Source: Anaeramoeba flamelloides (Eukaryota; Metamonada; Anaeramoebidae). From it: DNA of 64,000 bases. Each line of letters opens with the position of its first letter. The stretch's first letter is position 1. Made by a program: the position numbers and the translations under genes. Shown here one piece after another: positions 55,730 to 64,000 of the stretch. Location of the stretch: the NCBI GenBank assembly GCA_027625915.1, contig JANTQA010000023.1, forward strand, positions 16,306,001 to 16,370,000. The letters are read 5' to 3'. Below the pieces are notes generated by a model. That model made no database searches. It saw only the letters and a program-made list of their open reading frames with translations, and was not told the DNA's origin.

Positions 55730-56278
55730 CAAATGCCACTCTCCAAAAATACAAAATTTTTTGTTCTACTACCCTTCATCTTCTTCATTCCTAATATTAT
55801 TTTACCAATCTATTATAACTCCAAGTTGCCTTCAAAAGTAGCGATTCATTATAACGGAGATGGTGATGCAGATAACTGGGGTTCAAAAAGCACCTTAATC
55901 GGTATCAATGTCGCTCTTTCAATTTTTTCGCTTGTTATGTTTTTATTAACTTGTTTATGTGTTCTAAAATGCCCGTCTTCAATGCTAAACATTCCAAATC
56001 GAGAATATTGGGGCTCAAGTGTAATGAGACCAATTTTAATGGAAAAAATTACTCCTTTCCTCTCATTAACTTTTACATTTGTCGAGATCATTGATTTCTT
56101 CATGTTTTTCATTGTATTCAGATCCAATGTACATGACTCAAAGAAACTTGAGGGATTTTGGGTTTTTTATGTTCTTTTGACGTTGTTTGTCGTTAGTATT
56201 ATTTCCCTATCCTTCAGAGTTCGAAAGAGTTTTTCGAAAACACATGCCGATCCTTTAATTGATAAGGGCGAATGGTAA
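55730..56278 (+). CDS. DUF1648-type four-TM membrane protein, 182 aa
   Basis: Membrane protein of unknown function in eukaryotes; the DUF1648 domain is best known from bacterial SdpI-like immunity and signalling proteins. The frame is open from 55658, but the ATG at 55730 (MPLSKNTKFF) is preferred because the earlier ATG lies in the terminal repeat of a transposon-like element. TM1 is FVLLPFIFFIPNIILPIYY. It is followed by the family signature LPSKVAIHYNGDGDADNWGS, TM2 near LSIFSLVMFLLTCLCVL, the conserved NIPNREYWGS, TM3 near FVEIIDFFMFFIVF and TM4 near VFYVLLTLFVVSIISL. The C-terminal tail SFSKTHADPLIDKGEW is cytosolic or lumenal. No introns are seen, unlike its neighbours, which would fit a later, perhaps laterally acquired, gene. 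Confidence 0.8.
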   Translation, partial: QMPLSKNTKFFVLLPFIFFIPNIILPIYYNSKLPSKVAIHYNGDGDADNWGSKSTLIGINVALSIFSLVMFLLTCLCVLKCPSSMLNIPNREYWGSSVMRPILMEKITPFLSLTFTFVEIIDFFMFFIVFRSNVHDSKKLEGFWVFYVLLTLFVVSIISLSFRVRKSFSKTHADPLIDKGEW

Positions 56279-56791
56279 ATTCTTCAGGGTTCAAAAAAAA
56301 ACAAAACAAAACATAACAAAACAAAACAAAGAAAAGCAAGGAATACAACGAATAAAAAAAAATCGAATAAAAAACTAAATGACTCTAAATCTTATTCACA
56401 CAAATAAAAAAATCTTTCTTTTATTTTTTTCTTATTTTCTGCTTTTGATTCTCTCACAAGTTGGCAAACTCCCCAAAGGATATTCAAATCACAGAAACAC
56501 TGTGCCACAAAGAGCAACAATTTTGGTTATTTTAGTTATTCACAAAGCGTAGTGGTCTTTCGTTTCATTGGTATTGAGACCCAGAAAAATCATCCACTAA
56601 GAAATAAATTTTCAAATTGTTTCAGTTGATTCCTTTTCAGAAAAAAAGTCTTTAAGGGTGGTGACCAATTCATAGATTCTAAAATTAGTCAAGTGTGCCT
56701 TTGTATTTTTCTACTAGACAATTGTTTGATGTTACAATTAATTAAAGATGTAGAAAAATTTGCTATAAAAGTAGTAAAAAGGATAAATAAT

Positions 56792-57777
56792 ACAGTGATC
56801 AAAATAATACATGCAAAACGACTATAATCCGTGTTTCAAAATATTATCCGTGCTTTTTTTTTCTTCTTGTACCAAGGCAACATCCAATCTACTACCAATT
56901 AGTATACCTACGTTCAAATCAATTTTGAAAGTAAAGGTCTGGTTATTTTGCGTAAAATTTAAATTATTCATACAAATAGTTGAAAATTTTCGATAATATT
57001 CTCAATCTTTTTGAAATTTTTCGTTTTTTTTGATGATTAAAATTTTATTAAAAAATATACTTTTTTTGAGATAAATTTTTTTAATTTGATCCTTTATTTT
57101 TAGAATTTCTTTTTAAATATTAGAACTTTTAGAAACCAAGACCTTATTTTTTATAGGGTTTATTATTGATTTCTTTGAGTGGTTAATGTATTGGTCAACT
57201 ATAACAAAAAAACAGGCTTTTTATTTTGAAACATGCCTTACATTTTTTGGCACGCTTTATTTTGACTACAGTATTTTCTTTCAAGGGAATAGTAATTCTT
57301 TTTTTTTTTTTTTCCAAAAGCAATAGGGTACTTATTTTCATCAGGATACGTTTAAACTTTATAAGCAACTTCATTTATCAACTTTCGAGAAATGAAGTTA
57401 TTGTTTTTTAAAGAGTTCATTTTTTCCAATTAAATTTCCAGTAAAAAGACTCTTTGATATCCTTTTTTTGATTTGAATTTTTTGGATGAAATTAGAAATA
57501 GAAAAATTTGCAAAAAAATTTTTTTTTGAAGAAATCTCACTTTTAGGGATTTCTGGGAGTTTTTATGAACAAAAAACATCAAGAATTTAATTTAATTTTC
57601 AAAATACAAGAAAAATAAATAAAATAGTTAATCCTTGAAGATCAAAAAAAAAATTGATCATTTATTTTATTTTCAAATATTTAATCAAATTTCTTGAAAT
57701 TTAAAAAGATTTAGTGATATTCCTTTTCAAATAATCGAGGTCTTTATAAGGGACTTTTATTACTAAATAAGTTATTT

Positions 57778-57816
<39 letters not shown>

Positions 57817-58010
57817 ATAATTAGAAGGTTATATTATTTGAATTAGTTTTATTTTTTTTGAAAATATTTAAAAAATTTGAGAAATAATTTAAAAATATAT
57901 TCATATTTTAAATCTTTTAATTACCATGAACTCACTAAAAAAATTAAGATTGGGTTATTAATTATTGATTATAAAACAATAAAGAAATTTAAAAACTATT
58001 TCTTTATGGT
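56792..58010. repeat. Large degenerate repeat H, longest copy
   Basis: The left part (56792-57150) aligns with 38344-38730 and the right part (57370-58010) aligns with the two flanks around the element at 19008. The unit is therefore at least 1.2 kb. A TA microsatellite (57782-57813) has expanded inside it. Its ends and coding capacity cannot be defined from this window. Confidence 0.55.
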
Positions 58011-59288
58011 TTGAAGTTGAATTTTCCATTGTTTTTTAAAAATTATATTTTGGTTGAATTTTTATTTTTATAATTTGGTTTTTTTTCTCTTATTTTTTTG
58101 TAAATAAAAAGAGAAAAAATAGATTCGTGATCTAGTTTGGATATTAAATTTATTTTTTCAGAAAGTTATGAGTTAGTGATTACACATTGGTGAAAATCCG
58201 GAATATGATGTTTGATTCGTCTTAAACATATCATTTTTGATTGTTTTTCATTTTTTCAAAAAGTTATAAACGGTAAAAATAGTTTCACTTTTTATTAAAA
58301 ACCGAGTTTATGCTTCATAAAACGACCAATCCATTGGAAATAATATCCAATTAATTTGTATCTTAATTTTTATTCGAAATTTGGTTCTGGATGGAATCGT
58401 ATCAAAATCCCTCTCAATTGATAAGACATATCCTAATTTTAGTAGAATTAGCAAAATATTCACAAAGTTGAATGATATCTCTACTTCAAATTAGGTACGG
58501 GGGGGGGGGTTCATAAATATTAGGGTTTCGTGGGGTGTCTTAGAGTACTATATATAACCTAAATTTTACAGAATTCAGTAGAATCGAGTAAAATGTTTAA
58601 TTTTAATATATTTTTTAAATTTTGGAAATTTTAATATTCCATTTATCCAGTTATTAACTTTTTGTAAAAAAAAATATTGATTTTCAATTAAAAATTAAAC
58701 TCTAAAATATTTAATGATATATATATATATATACGAACTTTTTATTTGATATTTTATTGAAGAAAAAAAAATATATTATTATTTTTTGTTTTAGATCGAC
58801 AATAAAAATTGTAATTAATTAGTAATTATACATATTTTTTATACTAAAGTTATTTTATAACTTAATACTTTATTTTTTTTAAGTATATTTTTGTACATTT
58901 TCTTGATTTATAATAATACTTCTTTCTTCGTTAAGTGAATAATTTAAACATAATTTAACAATACGTTGAACCTTGAACTTTACGAAAATTGATAAAGGTT
59001 ATTTAATCAAAATTTAAGTTTTTTTCAAACAAAAGAGTACACTTTTCAAATCATCAATACAGTTGAATTTGATGGTTAATTGAGAAAAATCAAAGATTTT
59101 TCTCTATTCTTTTAAATTAAAAAAAAAAATAATGACTGTAAGAAGAAATTAATTACCCCAATTCAAAATAAAAAAAATCTACACTATTTTTGGATTGTTA
59201 ATAGTTGGCTATATATTAAAATGTTTTTATTGGTATAGTGATTAAGCCAAAGTAACAAATAATACATACATATATATATATATATATA

Positions 59289-59822
59289 TAAACTAGATTC
59301 CAAAACTTTGGACACAGTTTAAACAGTGGAAAGAACATCATTACTGCACTTTGGAATTCAAATTGGAAAGAATTTTGATTTTACAAACTATTTCATTTTT
59401 TGTCTTTTTTGTTTTGTTTTTAATTCTTTTTTGCAGTTACGTAATCTGTTTCGTTAGATCTCGGAATTTTTTTTCAATGGTTGATAGAAGGTTAGTGTTG
59501 TGTTTGTTTAATTGAAAAAATAACATACAATTGCTAGATGGTATCTTATCATTTGATCGATCAACAATTGTAGATGAAATTTCAACAAATTTACCAATAC
59601 ATTTTTTGTTCCGCTCGTTTCATTATTTTGGAAACACCTGTTTTTATTTTTGGGTTTTATATTTTTTTCTTTTATTTGGATTAAAATGTTGACTTATTAA
59701 AACATAAATACTGTGTTACTTAAATGTTTTTTTTATATTAGGTTTCGAAAAATACAATAAATAGGGTTCTTTTTGTCTATTTTTGATTTTGGGTGTGTCC
59801 AAATTTTTTGAATGGGGTTTAT
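59289..59822. mobile_element. MITE-like element family D, copy 3
   Basis: Left end ATAAACTAGATTCCAAAACT with TTGGACACAG; right end GTGTGTCCAAATTTTTTGAA followed by TGGGGTTTATA. About 534 bp. Its ends are the best preserved of the family and suggest a terminal repeat of roughly 28 bp bounded by TA. Both ends touch AT microsatellites. Confidence 0.8.
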
Positions 59823-59972
59823 ATATATATATATATATATACTTTTTGATAAGAATACCTATTTGTATTAATTTATTGGTATTTTTTTTTCGTGGTAATC
59901 TCTAAATCCTTCAGATGTCGATCAAATATTTTAAGGTCTAAGTTTTTTCAAATCTATTTAACCAAAATGATT

Positions 59973-60004
<32 letters not shown>

Positions 60005-60155
60005 CATATAATATAAATAATCAAGTGTTATTATCGTAAAATTAAAATCAGAAAAGATTAAAAAACTTTCAAGCTGTATCCCGCTTGAGATTCTCAATTT
60101 TATTTTTAGTGTGATGAATAATTCATTAAATAATTTAAATATATATAATATTAAA

Positions 60156-60366
60156 TAAACTATTTTTCATAAATTTTGACTCACTTTATAATGTTAATGG
60201 GAGTTGTTTTGAGGGTTTATTCCAGTATTCTTAACAATAATATTTTCAAATTTTTGGATCGGAATCATTTTTTCTAATTTTTGTTTTGCTTTTTCAATTT
60301 TTTTCTATTGTTTTTCTTTTTCTTTTTCTTTTTCAAATTTTTGGATCAGAATCATTTTTTCTATTT

Positions 60367-60411
<45 letters not shown>

Positions 60412-60775
60412 TCATGTGGAAAAAAAAAAGATCTTCGAAAAGACAAATAATCACTAAGAAAATTGAGACTATGTAATGTCTTTGAAAATGGATTTAATTA
60501 TTCATAAAAAATATTGTTGTTCAACTTTTTTTCAGTGAAAGTTCAGTAATATAAAATCGGTAATGCTCATTTCAAAAATTGTGACTCAATTTTTTTTAGT
60601 TTTTGAGTTTTATTTTTTTTTAATTTTTAATATATCAGGCTTTTATAGATTTAGAATGACTTAAAAGTGAATTACAAATCATATTTAGTTATTAAATGTT
60701 CTTGAATACTAAAGGATAAATTTTTTTTTTCAATTTATTATTTCAGGTGAGTCACAATTTTTGAAAAAGAGTTTA
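60156..60775. mobile_element. MITE-like element family C, copy 4
   Basis: Left end TAAACTATTTTTCATAAATT and right end GTGAGTCACAATTTTTGAAA with AAGAGTTTA. An internal terminal-like copy lies near 60567. It is very similar to the copy at 48680, so these two may be the youngest pair. The interior carries a CTTTTTCTTTTTCTT tract and a long poly-T run. Confidence 0.8.
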
Positions 60776-62289
60776 TTTTTACTATTTTCACATTTCTGTT
60801 AAATTACAAATAATATAATAACAATTCTTATTTTAGTAAACATTGTTCACAATTTTCGATATTTGGTACTCAACTTTAAATAAAGGATTTTAATCGTTTA
60901 ATAATATTCTATTTCAATTCCATTTTCTAAAAATCAGCATTTTTACCTTTTTTTTTAACTTTAAACTGAAATGAATATCTTTCTCAGAATCAGTAGAAAA
61001 TTTTAAAAAATATAAATTCAATAAAATAACATTTCGCTCTTATTTTTTAAAATTCATCAGTTTTCTCAAAAATTAAAAAATTCCTATTAAATAGGCCTTT
61101 CAGAGAAAATCAGCAGCTACTTTTCAAAGATTAATAACAATATTTAGATGAATTTTAGTTCCAATAATAAAAAAAGGGGTAAAATTTAACTCAAAAAGGA
61201 GGATTTTATTAAGATTTTTTAATTATTTTTTTCTTAAAGGTGAAAATAATTATAATTCAATTAGAAATTAGTTTGAAAGACTTGTGACTCTTCTTAGAAC
61301 AATTTTTTTTTAATTTTTTTTTTTTATTTAAAGGTCATGATTAACTTTACTAAGATCGATTTTGGTGGTTTTTTATGTTTTTTTAGGATTTTAAACAGTC
61401 ATTTGTTCACATTTTTTTTAAGAAATATATTTTTTTTATATTGATAGGTAATTATTTTTTTTTCTTGTTATAAGGTGCAAATATAATATGTTGTGATTCG
61501 AAAATTCCTCAAAACAAAAGGATCCAATGATTTTCGAAGAACAATTATTTTTTTATGAGTTATTGTTACAATCATTTAAACACTAATTGAACTTTTTACT
61601 TTTCCAAGCATTAGAAAAAAAGATCAGTATTTTTTATAGCTTTTTCCAAAAAAATAATAGATCACACGAATGAACAATGTTTATATCTTTAAAAGGAAAC
61701 ACTTTTTTATTCTTCTAATAATTTCAAAAGGAAAATTAAAAATTAATAATCCTATGAATAAGGTGAATAAATCGATAATAATTTCCCACTCATTTTTCAA
61801 ATTTCATGAAATAAAATGATATTCTTTTTGAATCTAATTGATTGAGAAATCAAAGAATTATTTTTTTGTAATTAAATTCAAAAAAAAAAAAAAGGATAAA
61901 AATATATAGCCTGCCAGTAAGACGGAATACAATTAAAATGAAATAAATAGATTCATCAACCTTATCTGAATTTTAAAATACAGTTTGATAAAAATAATTT
62001 CAAAGTTAATTCGTAAATTCTAAAAACAAAAAAAATAAATTGTTGAATGATTGGACGAATGAAGGTAATATCATTTAATCCTATTTTAATATTTTTGAAT
62101 TCTCTTACCCAAATTGTGTAATTATAAATTTAATATTATTTTTTGAAATTAAATTGATCCTTTTTTCAAAAAAAGTGAAAAATGAAATATTTTTAAAAAA
62201 GTCATCTATTTTTGATTTATTCAGACTTTTCGACTGTTTTTGGGCTTATTTTAAACTTTTTTTTGCTTCACTTCTCAAGTAGAACCCTA

Positions 62290-62660
62290 AATGATAATTG
62301 AATTTTCCAGAATACTACCTTTCTGATCAAAATTAAATTCTCCTTTTTGAAAATTACAGTTTATAAAGTAGACTAAGTTTGTATACTTTGTCTTGTCCGA
62401 TTTTTTATCAAGTATGAGAAAAGAATTATTTTTAATCCCCAAAATAAAGAATAATTCCGTCATGTGTATTTTCTTGACTAAAAATCACTTGAACTCCAAC
62501 CAGATTTAAAAATTGTGCCGAAAAAGGTTTTTCAGTTTTGAACTTTGAATCGAAATATAGAACTGATGATTTAATAGGATTTATCTTGACTAAAAATAAC
62601 TCAATTACTCAAGGACTGAAAACTAAAGCTCCAAAAACCTTCATATTTCGATCTTTTATT
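62290..62660 (-). pseudogene. Gene relic or unrecognised exon on the minus strand
   Basis: On the minus strand one frame is protein-like over about 50 codons (KSSVLYFDSKFKTEKPFSAQ, LVGVQVIFSQENTHDGII) and a neighbouring frame over 58 codons from an ATG near 62465 (ILDKKSDKTKYTNLVYFINC). Composition and codon use resemble the real exons. A VIFSQ-like segment is repeated about 115 bases apart, hinting at a repeat protein. I cannot build a spliced gene from it, so a decayed gene is more likely than a live one. Confidence 0.4.
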
Positions 62661-63539
62661 TTTATAACATAAGATCAATCTGTGTTTCTGAATTTTGATT
62701 TATATTTATGGTTTGTGATGAAAATTTTGATTATGAACACTCAAAAAAGAACGAATATAGATAATTATGATTAATCTTTTGGACTGTTATCGGATTTGAT
62801 TTTTTTCCTTTAAAAAAAACCTTGCTTTTCTCAATAATTTTTTATTTTTAAAGAATTACAAACGATTTTTTAATGGGATGACTAAAATTGGTTTTCAACG
62901 AAAAGGTTTTGTCTAATTTGATTTTTGTTGGCACCCTCATGTTGAAGACTTTGCTAATTCTATTCATGTGACTTTAAATTAGAAAATCCTAAGATTTTTT
63001 TTTATTTTGATCTCTTTTGAAAAGATTCGGTCATTTGGAAACTATGTTATTGTTCAAAAAAATGATTTTTCTTTTGCCAGAAAAAAGTACAGTAAAGTTT
63101 TTTTTAACACTTTTTTATTTGAATATTTTCTTATCAAATAATTAAAAATTAATTTTGACAGAGTAAAACGTATGTATCTATTCCCTGAGATCGCCTTCTT
63201 AAGGTTTCATTTATGACAGAAAAATATTTAAAAAATTTTTTAGTCTAAAAAATTATTGTTACTTCATTGATTATGACAAAAGTGTAAAACTAACATTAAA
63301 ATTTGAATTTTTTTCGTATTTTCTCAATTTTCCAAATTTTTTTCATTTAAATAAAAACAGTTCAATTTTCCTTTTCATTTTTTTATTTTTTTTTTATTTT
63401 GTTTTGTTTTTTCTTTTTCTCAAAATTATCCATTCTTTTTTTTTTTTTAAACCAAATTGTAATTCTATTTTTTATTTCTTCTTTTGTTTTAATTGACAAA
63501 TTTTTTTTTTTTTAAATTTTTATTTTCCGACAAACCACA

Positions 63540-64000
63540 ATGAACTCTTACCTTTACGAACCATTTTTAAACTTTGAATCGAACTTATCGCTTTTTGAAG
63601 AACACAATGAACTTTATACGTACACCAATTATTTTTCGAATGACAACCAGCTATCCACTACGGTTCTTTATCCAAATTTTGAAAAAGCAAACTATTTAAT
63701 GAAAGAAAGCTTTGTGAATAAAAGTGTGTTAAATAATGAGCTTCAAACCCACGAAAATGGGTTTGGAATCAACACCAATGAACAGCCACTATTTTACAGC
63801 TCGCTTACCGAACAAAAATTCTCACCTGTTTTCTTAAACCAAGATCTTGGATCGCAACAAGAAGCACATTTCGAGACACAGAGCCAAATGCACAACTTTG
63901 ACCAAACAAACGAGGAGAATTTAATAACCATTGCAAATGGAGATTTCCTTTTCCCTTCTCACGAATCACCCAAACCTCTTCAGATGGAAAACCACGAAAC
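63540..64000 (+). CDS. Start of an unrecognised Asn/Gln/Glu-rich protein (partial)
   Basis: An ATG at 63540 (MNSYLYEPFLNFESN) opens a frame with no stop for 153 codons to the window end, so the gene continues beyond it. The codon use is clearly richer in G and C than the surrounding DNA, as in the other real exons here, and a long T-rich leader precedes the start, as it does for the G-alpha and calmodulin-like genes. The visible part is rich in Asn, Gln, Glu, Phe and Ser with no transmembrane segment, signal peptide or known domain. It resembles the disordered N-terminal region of a transcription regulator, but this is only an impression. Confidence 0.75.
   Translation, partial: MNSYLYEPFLNFESNLSLFEEHNELYTYTNYFSNDNQLSTTVLYPNFEKANYLMKESFVNKSVLNNELQTHENGFGINTNEQPLFYSSLTEQKFSPVFLNQDLGSQQEAHFETQSQMHNFDQTNEENLITIANGDFLFPSHESPKPLQMENHE

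Larger units (their letters stand above)
56279..63539. other. Long intergenic region filled with repeats and relics
   Basis: This 7.3-kb stretch holds repeat H parts (56792-57150 and 57370-58010), AT microsatellites (57782-57813, 58715-58733, 59266-59291, 59820-59841), a run of 11 G (58499-58509) next to a decayed hairpin module (58525-58640), a partial module at about 59080-59165, family D copy 3 (59289-59822), family C copy 4 (60156-60775) and a minus-strand relic (62290-62660). 60780-62200 and 62700-63500 show no named feature. A T-rich leader precedes the gene at 63540. Confidence 0.55.

Noticed and set aside
55849-56127. Minus-strand ORF of 92 aa
   Set aside because: Shadow of the DUF1648 gene.
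57782-57813. AT arrays as possible CRISPR or satellite arrays
   Set aside because: They are simple dinucleotide microsatellites without unique spacers.
1-64000. tRNA, rRNA or other structured RNA genes
   Set aside because: I looked for tRNA-like box A/box B words and conserved rRNA blocks and found none that hold up by eye. A covariance-model search would be decisive.

Overview
The window is very AT-rich nuclear DNA from a protist. Genes are split by GT..AG introns, the standard code is used (genes end in TAA or TAG), and poly-T or poly-A tracts are everywhere. The gene content (heterotrimeric G-protein alpha subunit, calmodulin-like EF-hand protein, striatin scaffold, BAG6-like ubiquitin-domain protein with Asn and Lys-Glu runs) is eukaryotic and suggests an amoeboid organism. 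Introns of 3 to 7 kb argue against a Dictyostelium-like genome. A glycine dehydrogenase of the two-subunit (bacterial GcvPB) type with an organelle-like presequence would suit an anaerobic or MRO-bearing protist, for instance an Anaeramoeba-like metamonad. That assignment is inference only.

Layout, left to right. 1-2.6 kb: no gene; a possible terminal exon or relic lies at 2604-2835. 2937-12809 (+): G-alpha, 6 exons, 356 aa, with a 6.87 kb second intron full of repeats. 15063-16321 (+): calmodulin-like protein, 6 exons, 147 aa, including a 29-nt microexon. 20701-24828 (+): ubiquitin-like-domain protein, 3 exons, 749 aa. 27560-37980 (-): striatin homologue, 4 exons, 1030 aa. Its third intron (6.35 kb) holds a LINE reverse-transcriptase relic and a fossil of a protein-primed DNA polymerase. 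43841-52029 (+): glycine dehydrogenase subunit 2, 4 exons, 513 aa. 55730-56278 (+): a four-TM DUF1648-type membrane protein, intronless. 63540 to the window end (+): start of an unrecognised Asn/Gln/Glu-rich protein, cut by the window edge.

Of the six recognisable genes, three belong to signalling (G-alpha, EF-hand sensor, STRIPAK scaffold), one to protein quality control, one to one-carbon metabolism and one is a membrane protein. They do not form a visible functional cluster.

The rest is a dense layer of non-autonomous repeats. I can separate at least eight families by comparing copies inside the window: modular hairpin clusters spaced by GTGCCGTAGAGTGCC-like words; four or more MITE-like families with terminal inverted repeats of 200 to 650 bp; a 170-bp foldback; and a larger degenerate element. 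Several copies are inserted into one another, and many sit inside introns. The modular hairpin family is the best candidate here for something undescribed. All exon structures were worked out by eye from splice phase and protein-family alignment; transcript data would settle them.
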